The notes below the pieces were generated by a model. It was not told the origin of the DNA. It saw only the letters and a list, made by a program, of their open reading frames with translations, and did no database searches. A stretch of DNA of 9,205 nucleotides from Verrucomicrobiota bacterium (lineage in GTDB: Bacteria > Verrucomicrobiota > Verrucomicrobiia > Chthoniobacterales > UBA10450), in NCBI GenBank assembly GCA_003219395.1, contig QHOR01000197.1, positions 1 through 9,205 of the forward strand. Reading direction: 5' to 3'. Each line of letters opens with the position of its first letter. Positions within the stretch are counted from its first letter, which is position 1. The translations under genes and the position numbers were made by a program. Positions 1-5,937 of the stretch are shown in pieces.

Positions 1-264
1 CGCGGCAGCAGGGGCGGCAGCCGGTCGCGCGCGCGGTTCACAGCGACCGTTCACCATGCGCATTTTTCGAGCGCTGCACTTGCGGACCGCGGCACGCACC
101 TTGGCGTTCGATACGCAGATGCCATCGACCAGTTGACGACCCAGACCACATCCTTGGCGAACTGGAATAACCGAATTGTTCGGCTGCTGAAGTGGGACGT
201 AGGGCATACTCTGTGCTGAGGATACGACGCACATCGCGACCGCAAGGACGGCAGGTCTGATCAT
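1..264 (-). CDS. Small exported Cys-motif protein, 3' end beyond window
   Basis: The frame is open from an ATG at 264 through the left edge (88 codons seen, no stop), so the gene is partial. A GGAG ribosome site lies about 9 bases upstream of the ATG. The product starts MIRPAVLAVAMCVVSSAQS, a plausible Sec signal peptide. The mature part carries two similar Cys modules: C39 to C50 (C-x10-C, ending LVDGIC) and C63 to C75 (C-x11-C, ending MVNGRC). The tail is Arg/Pro/Ala-rich. I recognise the style of small exported rhizobial proteins but no named family and no function. The paired cysteines suggest two disulphide-bonded loops in the periplasm (inference). A FixK-type box lies 100 bases upstream (364-377), so oxygen-responsive control is possible. 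The other minus-strand frames here are shadows. Confidence 0.72.
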   Translation of the reverse strand, partial: MIRPAVLAVAMCVVSSAQSMPYVPLQQPNNSVIPVRQGCGLGRQLVDGICVSNAKVRAAVRKCSARKMRMVNGRCEPRARPAAAPAAA

Positions 265-363
265 TGCTTCTTCTCCAGTGTCACTGAACGCTACACCAAT
301 GAGTTCAGGAATCTCCCTTAACTCTGCAAGGTCGGCAGATTGCGGCGCTCTCAACCCGGAAGG

Positions 364-377
364 TTGACGTAGATCAA
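364..377. promoter_or_regulatory. FixK/FNR-type box (box 1)
   Basis: TTGACGTAGATCAA fits the FixK2/FNR-type pattern TTG(A/C)-N6-(T/G)CAA with both half-sites intact. It lies between the minus-strand exported protein (start 264) and the plus-strand microprotein (start 455). Class II activation, with the box centred 41.5 bases before the transcript start, would give starts near 329 (minus) or 412 (plus). Neither direction shows a good -10 hexamer, so the target is undecided. Confidence 0.6.
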
Positions 378-454
378 CGACACTCTGGGTTGGCAAGGTT
401 CACCAGTTACTTCCAATGCACGGCGGGCGAAGCAAGACGCGTGGTGAACCTGGC

Positions 455-538
455 ATGGATACCGACCACATCGCATTCTTCATCGTTGGCGGTGCTGTGA
501 TTGTGCTCGCCGCTCCTTACCGGAGCAAAGCGAAATAA
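455..538 (+). CDS. Putative 27-aa single-span membrane microprotein
   Basis: A short ORF from ATG at 455 to TAA at 536-538 encodes MDTDHIAFFIVGGAVIVLAA followed by PYRSKAK. The pattern is a short acidic N-terminus, about 15 hydrophobic residues and a basic C-terminus, as expected of a one-span inner-membrane microprotein with its basic tail in the cytoplasm. The ribosome site is weak (GGTG about 10 bases upstream). A FixK-type box is centred 84 bases upstream. Small one-span subunits are known in respiratory complexes (CcoQ/FixQ, CydX), but I see no sequence match to either, so function is unknown. An ORF of this length can arise by chance; the hydropathy pattern and the box are the main support. 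Confidence 0.4.
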   Translation: MDTDHIAFFIVGGAVIVLAAPYRSKAK

Positions 539-606
539 CTCTCGGCGAAAAGCGCGAGATGATGGGCGTTCGCGCACTGCTTGTCTCTTGCTCCGCTTTT
601 CGTTTT
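521..606 (+). terminator. Possible terminator after the microprotein ORF
   Basis: CGGAGCAA (521-528) can pair with TTGCTCCG (588-595), enclosing an inner stem GCGCGA/TCGCGC. The T-rich run GCTTTTCGTTTT follows at once (595-606). The loop is long, so this is a weak, imperfect terminator candidate. The rest of 607-702 holds nothing I can assign. Confidence 0.25.
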
Positions 607-702
607 GGCTGGACGAGGTGGGCTGTCAGACATGGAGCGGCGCTTCAGCGCCTCGGGTCGGCAATTGAACCGAAGCCTTCGACCACGGGTACTCCCTATT
701 GA

Positions 703-716
703 TTGACTTAGATCAA
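703..716 (+). promoter_or_regulatory. FixK/FNR-type box (box 2)
   Basis: TTGACTTAGATCAA keeps both half-sites of the TTGA-N6-TCAA pattern. The next gene downstream is the glycine-rich hydrophobic protein at 880. A class II start would fall near 751, giving a leader of about 130 bases; the -10 candidate CAAATT (738-743) is weak. No minus-strand gene is placed to use it. Confidence 0.55.
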
Positions 717-879
717 CGTTCGCTCAAGGATCCATTTCAAATTCCGCGTACGGCGATCAGGCCCCGCCATTTGGCTGTGTACTCCCCAATCAGTTCGGTC
801 CGGACGTGCGCATTCCAAATCGCCCGTCTTGTCATGCGGAGCTCAAAGCGCAAGAGGGTTCAAGTCATAGGAGATCGAT

Positions 880-1167
880 GTGGAACAAATTCTGATCAAT
901 CTTGTCGCGGGAGCACTTGGCGGCGTCGGGGCAGGTAAATCATCTCCAACGTTTGATCTAGGCACTGCGGGCAACGTCATTTCCGGTTTGATTGGGGGCG
1001 GAGTGCTGGGGCAAATCGCTACGTTATTGTTGCCGTCTGTCCTCGCCGCAGCGCAATCGGGCAATGTAAGCGTTAGCGGCATTATCTCTCAGGCAATCGC
1101 GGGTGGTGCTGGCGGCGCAATTCTCACAGCAGTGATCGGCGCAATCAAAAACAAAGCCGCCGCTTGA
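880..1167 (+). CDS. Glycine-rich hydrophobic protein, 95 aa
   Basis: This ORF starts at GTG (880) behind a clear TAGGAG ribosome site at 868-873; the upstream frame lacks such a site. The product is rich in Gly, Ala, Ile and Leu. It has hydrophobic stretches at about residues 2-16, 30-56 and 67-88, the last two with repeated small-residue spacing (for example GLIGGGVLG and AGGAGGAIL), and a Lys-containing C-terminus (KNKAAA). The Gly-zipper-like pattern suggests a membrane-embedded or self-associating protein (inference). I recall similar uncharacterised proteins in Bradyrhizobium but can name no function. A FixK-type box lies 164 bases upstream of the start. The following gene is on the opposite strand. 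Confidence 0.8.
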   Translation: MEQILINLVAGALGGVGAGKSSPTFDLGTAGNVISGLIGGGVLGQIATLLLPSVLAAAQSGNVSVSGIISQAIAGGAGGAILTAVIGAIKNKAAA

Positions 1168-1386
1168 AGTCAGGTTGAGCCGAGAGGCGCACGCTCGTCG
1201 CGGTTCATTGGTGCTGGACCCATCGACCTGAGCTATAGCCGGGCCCCGTCAGATCAAGTATTTGGTCCTCCTCGAAGTTCGTAGGGCCTTACCTCCCTTC
1301 CGAACGGGCAGCGAGCACGGGAGGATGAGGCTCCCTCCCAACCAGGACGGCCGGTCGCAGGGGTGAAATGTGCAGGCGGACTTTCA

Positions 1387-2343
1387 TCACGGTCGCCGGA
1401 CCGATACTATGACCGGCGCTGCTTCCTTTTGACCATCGAACAGGACTAGAATGCGCAAACCGGACGCGTCCTCATCCAGAGGCAGGAGCGCTTCCGCTTT
1501 CCATTTCCCACTCTTTCCAACAACGTCGGCAAGGTTCTTGAGAAGCCTTGCATTGTCGCTCACTCCATCCCACCAGTAGATTTCAAATGGGCCGGGTCCA
1601 CTCCCGATCGGTCCCGCGAGCACAAGGACGCCGTCACCGAATGTCGCAAGATCACGCACGCTTGTTCCTTTGCCTAGGGGCAGTCGGTAGAGGCGGGCAT
1701 CTGGCGCCACCTTGCCAAAAACGCCTTCAACTGCAACGGACAACACAGCGGCGCGACCGCCTTTCAGTGGCGGTCCTCGAAATCCCACCAAAATGCGTCC
1801 GCGCCTGACCGCAATTCCTTCAATCGTTAGCCCGTTCTTTTCGAGTCTCCGATCTTGATAGCTGCTGAGGTCCGGTTGCTGCGCGATAAGCGTCCGTAGC
1901 TTTGCCGTCCGTTCGATCGGCCCGGTGGCTTGAGCGCCATCCGAGCGGAAACGCACGATTTGGCTGCTCGCCGCGATCTGCGCGGCGATCCGGGCAGCGT
2001 CTTTGTCCGGATGGAGCCTGCGTTTGCTGTCTCGGGGATGACCGTGAGAGCCTATCACGTAAAAGTACCCGCCGGCGTAGGCCACGCTTTCGCCGTCAAG
2101 CTCAAGATGCTTGCCGTCAAAACTGTCGTCGATCAGCGTAATCATATCGCCGGCAACGATTTCTCCATCCTTCACCGAGACGAACTGGGCCTCCTGCATG
2201 TTGTCGTCGATCACTAGGCCGGCGCGAGGAAAGCCCTGAGCCGTGGCACAGTCGATCCCACTCACGTCCTTGGATTTTTTGCCGTTCTTGCCTCGCAGCC
2301 TGCCGCGAACCGGCCAAGTCTCGTATCTCGAAGCCTGGGCCAT
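1387..2343 (-). CDS. DUF3616 domain-containing protein
   Basis: The product (318 aa from the chosen start) resembles the DUF3616 family: an N-terminal KDVSGIDCA segment, a LVIDDNMQEAQFV segment, a DSFDGKHLELDGESVAYAGG segment and the characteristic FYVIGSHGHPR. The C-terminus repeats short beta-strand-like segments ending LRILVLFDG and VIVSVRRP, consistent with a beta-propeller-like fold (inference). I chose the ATG at 2343 because GAGGGAG stands directly upstream. The frame stays open to 2433, but those extra 30 residues are Gly/Cys-rich and lack family features. No signal peptide is evident. The biochemical role of DUF3616 is unknown to me. It shares its strand with the DUF1080 gene upstream but is separated by about 340 bases, so they are probably not one operon. 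Confidence 0.85.
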   Translation of the reverse strand: MAQASRYETWPVRGRLRGKNGKKSKDVSGIDCATAQGFPRAGLVIDDNMQEAQFVSVKDGEIVAGDMITLIDDSFDGKHLELDGESVAYAGGYFYVIGSHGHPRDSKRRLHPDKDAARIAAQIAASSQIVRFRSDGAQATGPIERTAKLRTLIAQQPDLSSYQDRRLEKNGLTIEGIAVRRGRILVGFRGPPLKGGRAAVLSVAVEGVFGKVAPDARLYRLPLGKGTSVRDLATFGDGVLVLAGPIGSGPGPFEIYWWDGVSDNARLLKNLADVVGKSGKWKAEALLPLDEDASGLRILVLFDGQKEAAPVIVSVRRP

Positions 2344-2681
2344 TCCATCTCCCTCAGAATCTACACCGCCTCTGAATCCAGATCCCCCACACGCGCACGC
2401 ACCGTATTCCACTATGTGCAACGGACCTGCCAATTAGCACAATCGACCAATCCCGTGCGTAAGAATTTAGCGACGGTCGGGTTCGGCTCTCGTTCTGCCA
2501 TCGCATCTACGCTGTAAATCGATGGCTTACCTAGCACCGCCGCGCTCAATGCTGGGATGGCCGGAACCAACGCGCCGCCGTCTAGAGTTCAATGCTTAAT
2601 AGTGCCAGCCCTGCTGGGGAAGCTGCGGTCCACCGCCGATTAGCCGCGAGGCGTCGCTCGGACACAGAAATCCGGCCTCAC
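2344..2681. other. Intergenic stretch with no assigned feature
   Basis: These 338 bases separate the DUF3616 and DUF1080 genes. I find no convincing ORF, strong hairpin, FixK-type box or EcfG promoter here. It must hold the DUF3616 promoter, but no clear -35/-10 pair stands out. Confidence 0.4.
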
Positions 2682-3239
2682 TTAGCCGGGCAATAGACGT
2701 AAGTTGCGGAACTGTACCGCGGAGCCTTCGTGATGGTTTTGGAGGCCAATATGACCGCGCGGCTCGCGTGAGGCATTTTCCAGCAACGACACCTGTTCGC
2801 CATTGAGTCTGACCGAAATAGTCGGTCCAGAGGCGTTGATCTCAAAATAATTCCAGTGCGCGACCGCTCGCGAGCAGCGCCGAACAGCGGGCGCCTGCTC
2901 ATAGATTGCCCCGGTCAGATGAAGCGCACTGCCAAAAACCTGGGCCGCCGGATCAAGACCCCGGTCGTCGATTTGCACCTCGTACCCACGTTCGATCGCG
3001 GGCTGAGGGTCATCTTTCAGCGGGGGAGCGCGAAGGAACACTCCTGAATTGTCCTCAGGGAGCGCGATGCGCCATTCGATGGAAAGCACAAAATCGCCGA
3101 AGGCTTCCTGCGCATACCAAAAAAGGCCTGGCCCACCGTAGCTTTCGATGATTCCGTTCGGCAAGCGGCGAAAACCGCCTGGCCCAGCCATGCGCCAGCC
3201 ATCCGGATTAGACAACAGCAGCTGCGGCGCTCGCATCAT
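2682..3239 (-). CDS. DUF1080 / 3-keto-disaccharide hydrolase-like protein
   Basis: The product (185 aa) has the run of motifs of the DUF1080 domain, a concanavalin/LamG-like jelly roll: DGWRMAGPGGF, ESYGGPGLFWY, DFVLSIEWR, NSGVFLR, YEVQIDDRG, LTGAIYE, WNYFEI, ISVRLNGEQV, and a closing GHIGLQNH...VQFRNLRLLPG. Members are linked to hydrolysis of 3-keto-glycosides or to carbohydrate binding. No signal peptide is visible, so a cytoplasmic site is likely. I start it at the ATGATG pair (3239/3236) because AAAGGA lies just upstream. A longer form from ATG at 3296 would add 19 unconserved residues behind a poor ribosome site. No 3-ketoglycoside dehydrogenase gene is adjacent, so the substrate cannot be read from context. 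Confidence 0.85.
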   Translation of the reverse strand: MMRAPQLLLSNPDGWRMAGPGGFRRLPNGIIESYGGPGLFWYAQEAFGDFVLSIEWRIALPEDNSGVFLRAPPLKDDPQPAIERGYEVQIDDRGLDPAAQVFGSALHLTGAIYEQAPAVRRCSRAVAHWNYFEINASGPTISVRLNGEQVSLLENASREPRGHIGLQNHHEGSAVQFRNLRLLPG

Positions 3240-3433
3240 TCGATCCTTTAAGCCGTGCCCTTGATCGACGCTGGAAAAGCCCTGGAATCTGACCATTTCA
3301 TCTTTCGCATGGTCGTCTCGCCAAAGGTCTCAACGTGCGAAATGTAATTATGCGATTGATTTACTGGAAGCCACGCTTGCCCCTGAAGGCAAGCACTTCC
3401 TGATTTGGGCAATGATTGGCCGGCAGCGAATGA

Positions 3434-3655
3434 GAAAGGCAGATCCGCGCCGAGTGCGCTATCGCCTACAATGAGCATTTGGAAGACGACGGCCCGGCAG
3501 TGTTCGACCATGCTTGCCGGCTCGGCTTCGAGGGCATTGTATCGAAGCGGTTGGACGCGCCGTATCGCAGCGGCCCGTCCAGGACGTGGTTGAAATCGAA
3601 GAACCCGCTCTGCGACAGTTGTCCCGAAGCACAGTGTGCTGAGGTACAATGCTGA
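3434..3655 (+). pseudogene. ATP-dependent DNA ligase remnant, C-terminal half (motifs IV and V)
   Basis: This open stretch has no credible start. It encodes AIAYNEHLEDDGPAVFDHA, then CRLGFEGIVSKRLDAPYRSG and a closing TWLKSKNP. These match the distal part of the nucleotidyltransferase domain of LigD-like/rhizobial small ligases: motif IV is EGIVSKR and motif V is WLKSK. Motif I (the lysine that takes up AMP) and motif III are absent. Similarity ends about at 3607; the remaining codons to the TGA at 3653 look unrelated. It cannot be an active ligase. The missing N-terminal part is matched by the remnant at 7671-8138 on the same strand. Confidence 0.75.
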
Positions 3656-4106
3656 TTGCTGCGGATTGTGTCGCGGCGGAAGCTCGGCAAGGCGGGCTAA
3701 GGTCGAGCGAGCTAAACCCCGCGCGCTGATCGCGGTTTTGGGTCCCATCGCTCAGGATGGCAATCGCAGCGTGGTGACCGGCGACGGTTAGGTCGGCGGC
3801 GATGCGCAACTGATTGGCGAGCAAAACCAAGACGCGCGTCCGCAAGCCCTGTAAGTTACTTCTCCCCACGCACGTACTCCGAACGTGGGGGAGGCGCGGC
3901 GACCATCCTCCTGAAACTACGACGGGGTTGTCGCCATTTTTAATCCAAGGTGATGGCGCTGGCGGTCCCATCGTGTCGAAACGGGTCTCCGTTGTCACCT
4001 ACTGAACCGACGGCCTCGGCGACGGCGTCTATTGTCCGCAGACAATCGAAGATGTTCCGAGTGCGGGGGGGCTAACACCCGTATGTCTTGTCGGAGGATC
4101 GAGCAC
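3656..4106. other. Gene-poor stretch, probably degraded
   Basis: These 451 bases hold no ORF I trust. A long minus-strand frame (3459-3998) crosses it, but its composition is ordinary antisense and it runs through the ligase remnant. Two inverted repeats are the only structures seen: CCCCACG/CGTGGGG (3864-3870 and 3884-3890) and ATTGTC-CGCA-GACAAT (4031-4046). Confidence 0.4.
4031..4046. promoter_or_regulatory. Perfect 6-4-6 inverted repeat, possible operator
   Basis: ATTGTC-CGCA-GACAAT is a perfect palindrome 61 bases upstream of the ATG at 4107. Its size suits a dimeric regulator. The half-site TTGTC differs from the FixK half-site TTGAC/T, so I do not assign it to that regulon. The regulator is unknown. 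Confidence 0.3.
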
Positions 4107-4346
4107 ATGGACAAAGAATATTGGCTGATGCTGCTTGCGTCGTGGGGCTTGATGTCAAGCGTGTGTATCGCGGAGAGCATCACAGGCGAGTGTGATCTCT
4201 CTCTGTCAGAGTCCGCCGCGACGATAGCTTCATCGGGTTTCGTTTTAGGCTCTTTCGCTTTCATTTTGTACAGACTGGATCGAGCGATTGCTCCACCGCA
4301 GCCTCGCAATGCCGTTCGGGGAGATGGCGGACTACCGAGTACGTGA
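4107..4346 (+). CDS. Small membrane protein, two predicted spans, 79 aa
   Basis: The ATG at 4107 follows a good GGAGGA ribosome site (4093-4098). The frame could begin at 4032, but that extension is Cys/Arg-rich and has no ribosome site. The product has hydrophobic segments at about residues 6-23 (WLMLLASWGLMSSVCIA) and 39-56 (TIASSGFVLGSFAFILYRL), with an acidic linker between them and a Pro/Arg/Gly-rich tail. I recognise no family. It may form a pair with the next membrane-protein ORF on the same strand. A 6-4-6 palindrome lies upstream. Confidence 0.6.
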   Translation: MDKEYWLMLLASWGLMSSVCIAESITGECDLSLSESAATIASSGFVLGSFAFILYRLDRAIAPPQPRNAVRGDGGLPST

Positions 4347-4507
4347 TTGGACCTGACGGCCTCTTTATAAAAAGTGTTTTGCTCGATTGCGCCGTACGAT
4401 GGCTCGGCCATCACGTCCGCCACGCAGTTCCGCGGCGATCACGATTTCGATATCGCCTGCATCACGTTTTAATGTGTGTTAATGTCGCAGGCACTTGGGG
4501 CCTGGGC

Positions 4508-4819
4508 ATGAGCGACCATAGCTCGACCATCTTGATCATCGTCTTTGTGATGGTGATGTCAGTGTTGGCTGGCCTCGAGCACATGCGTGCGCCGGAGAAG
4601 AGCCGAGACGACATTTGGCGAGAGTATGCGCGCCAGCTCTGGTTGTGGCTGTCCTCGGCTCGACGGCGCTCTCGGCTGGTACGTTTTGGTCGAGTGATCG
4701 ATGGTCGAAAACGCGCGGAAGCTGAAAACCTTGCTGCGCCCCAGGATCGCGATAGGGGCGATCAGTCGCCCGTGGGCGTGATCCTGAACTCGATCACCTC
4801 AGGTCGTCCGCGCCGGTAA
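4508..4819 (+). CDS. Predicted single-span membrane protein, 103 aa
   Basis: From ATG at 4508 the product begins MSDHSSTILIIVFVMVMSVL, with one hydrophobic span at about residues 7-23. A charged, Arg-rich cytoplasmic-type region follows (EKSRDDIWREYARQLWLWL and onward). Only a weak purine run (TTGGGG) lies upstream. The frame is open back to a GTG at 4343 that would overlap the previous gene's stop by four bases. However, codons 4343-4507 are atypical in this frame and look better in another, so I prefer the shorter form. No family is recognised. Confidence 0.5.
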   Translation: MSDHSSTILIIVFVMVMSVLAGLEHMRAPEKSRDDIWREYARQLWLWLSSARRRSRLVRFGRVIDGRKRAEAENLAAPQDRDRGDQSPVGVILNSITSGRPRR

Positions 4820-4972
4820 TTGGAAAGGGCCTCAGCATTTTTGCGGTTTCTGCTTTTGATCGTCATCCGGTACTCGAATTGTTGGCCACTCTCGCTTAGT
4901 CGCATGTGGTGCGCGTAGGACTCGCTGGGTAGACGAGCTTCAATATAGCGACTCCATGCCTAAGTTCTGCAC

Positions 4973-5010
4973 TCTGGCGGGCGAGCTTAATTCCTGTTCC
5001 GCCCGCCAGA
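4973..5010. terminator. Strong hairpin: perfect 11-bp inverted repeat
   Basis: TCTGGCGGGCG (4973-4983) is the exact reverse complement of CGCCCGCCAGA (5000-5010), with a 16-base AT-rich loop. It lies between the plus-strand ORF ending at 4819 and the minus-strand ORF ending at 5111, where a bidirectional terminator would fit. There is no U-tract on either side, so it may instead be an RNA structure of another kind. Apart from this hairpin I see nothing in 4820-5110. Confidence 0.45.
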
Positions 5011-5110
5011 CCCCCGATCTAGCAACGGGCCACGCTGAAGAAGGGGCACGGTCCCCCCCGTGTGGGCGGCCTGTTCCGGGCCAGGCGACAGCGGGCGCAG
5101 AAGTCGTGAC

Positions 5111-5353
5111 CTAGTGCTCTAAGCGGAAGCGCCCACCGGAGCTCGCCACCGGCTTGTCGAATACGATGGTCCCCTGTTCGTCAACTACTCGCTCGCGGAA
5201 GCTGCCAATATCAACGAGGCTATCGTCAGAGCTGCGCCAACGTTCAACCGACGACGCAGAAGGTTCTGCCAATAAGTGGATGCCTAATTCTCGGCGAGCA
5301 ACGAAGCATATCTTTCGAACAGAAGGAGCAGCCAAGTGAGAGATTTTCAGCAC
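5111..5353 (-). CDS. Possible 80-aa protein coupled to the exported ClpP-like gene
   Basis: This minus-strand frame ends at a TAG at 5111 and has typical GC-rich third positions, especially over its last 40 codons. These encode SLVDIGSFRERVVDEQGTIV and a closing FDKPVASSGGRFRLEH. No ATG exists in frame; the candidate GTG at 5353 comes two bases after the TGA of the upstream gene, an arrangement suited to translational coupling. No clear ribosome site is seen. The C-terminus recalls short uncharacterised Bradyrhizobium proteins, but I cannot name a family. It may equally be the 3' part of a gene that lost its start. Confidence 0.4.
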   Translation of the reverse strand: MLKISHLAAPSVRKICFVARRELGIHLLAEPSASSVERWRSSDDSLVDIGSFRERVVDEQGTIVFDKPVASSGGRFRLEH

Positions 5354-5355
5354 GG

Positions 5356-5817
5356 TCAGGGCTTGGTCGTGGACGCGTGGGCGCGGAAATAACAGGGCTT
5401 GTATAGCGCCTGTAGCGCCGTGCCGCGCAGGAAGATGATGTGCGGCCTCAACCCGCCGCGTACCGTAATCCAGCGCTGAACCGGCCGCGGATACATAGAG
5501 TACAGCATCTGCGTGGCTTCGGTATTGGTAATCATCCGTCCGTTGCGGCCGAAATCCCACGCAGCGTGGAAGCCCAAAGCGGCATTCGAGGTCACGCAGA
5601 TTTTGTCCTGGGCGACTGCGCCGAGAACGATAGTGCAGGATGAAGCACAAAGCCCATCGATGATAACGCTCTGGCCGGAACTGCGCAGACCCTTATATCT
5701 GTGGACGTAGGTGCCGATCAGCCCGCCACGATCCCCACCGATCCGCACCACCGCATGACTTGCCGCCACTCCAGTCAGCAACACGATCGCGGCGAGCAAG
5801 CACGTCACGAACTTCAT
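5356..5817 (-). CDS. Exported ClpP-like (COG3904-like) protein
   Basis: The 153-aa product starts MKFVTCLLAAIVLLTGVAAS with HA at the end of a typical signal peptide, so it is probably periplasmic. The core has VIIDGLCASSCTIVLGAV (CASSC at residues 57-61), then LGFHAA (81-86, His84), then a YPRPVQRWI...GGLRP region. The CAS(S/A)C segment followed by a LGFH segment is characteristic of small exported proteins distantly related to ClpP/crotonase-like serine hydrolases. Ser59 or Ser60 and His84 would be the candidate catalytic pair (inference); activity is not shown for such proteins to my knowledge. I chose ATG 5817 because it precedes the signal peptide and has AGGG upstream; the frame is open to 5919. 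A well-placed FixK-type promoter lies just upstream. Confidence 0.8.
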   Translation of the reverse strand: MKFVTCLLAAIVLLTGVAASHAVVRIGGDRGGLIGTYVHRYKGLRSSGQSVIIDGLCASSCTIVLGAVAQDKICVTSNAALGFHAAWDFGRNGRMITNTEATQMLYSMYPRPVQRWITVRGGLRPHIIFLRGTALQALYKPCYFRAHASTTKP

Positions 5818-5849
5818 CGGCCCTGCCCTGGTTATTGGTATCTTGTCGG

Positions 5850-5891
5850 ATAAAACAAATCCCGGAACACTCAGGGATTGACACAGGTCAA
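5850..5891 (-). promoter_or_regulatory. FixK/FNR-type class II promoter (box 3 and -10)
   Basis: The box TTGACACAGGTCAA (5878-5891) is nearly palindromic (TTGAC-N4-GTCAA). On the minus strand a -10 hexamer TTTTAT occupies 5855-5850. Together they predict a transcript start near 5843, exactly 41.5 bases from the box centre, the spacing of class II FNR/FixK activation. The leader to the ATG at 5817 would be about 26 bases. This is the strongest of the three boxes. Confidence 0.75.
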
Positions 5892-5937
5892 GGGCGCCTG
5901 ACGCATCCGGGGGCTGCAAAGTGCACCTGTGCGGGAG

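Noticed and set aside
699..938. 79-codon plus-strand ORF beginning on the FixK-type box
   Set aside because: Overlaps the start of the well-supported 880-1167 gene in another frame, is Arg/Ser-rich without a ribosome site, and its start lies inside the regulatory box.
1319..1339. GGGAGG/CCTCCC hairpin after the 95-aa gene
   Set aside because: Six-base stem with a nine-base loop and no U-run, too weak to call as a terminator.
3375..3394. GCTTGCC/GGCAAGC inverted repeat as a FixK-type site or terminator
   Set aside because: The half-site spacing is eight bases instead of six and no U-tract follows.
3248..3748. 166-codon minus-strand ORF upstream of the DUF1080 gene
   Set aside because: Overlaps the ligase remnant and the DUF1080 5' end, has no ribosome site and no family features.
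3459..3998. 179-codon minus-strand ORF
   Set aside because: Antisense to the recognisable ligase motifs IV and V and of low-complexity Arg/Ser/Ala composition, typical of a shadow frame in GC-rich DNA.
5111..5650. Full 179-codon minus-strand frame as one gene
   Set aside because: Its first half is antisense-quality sequence overlapping the ClpP-like gene in another frame; only the part after 5353 looks coding.
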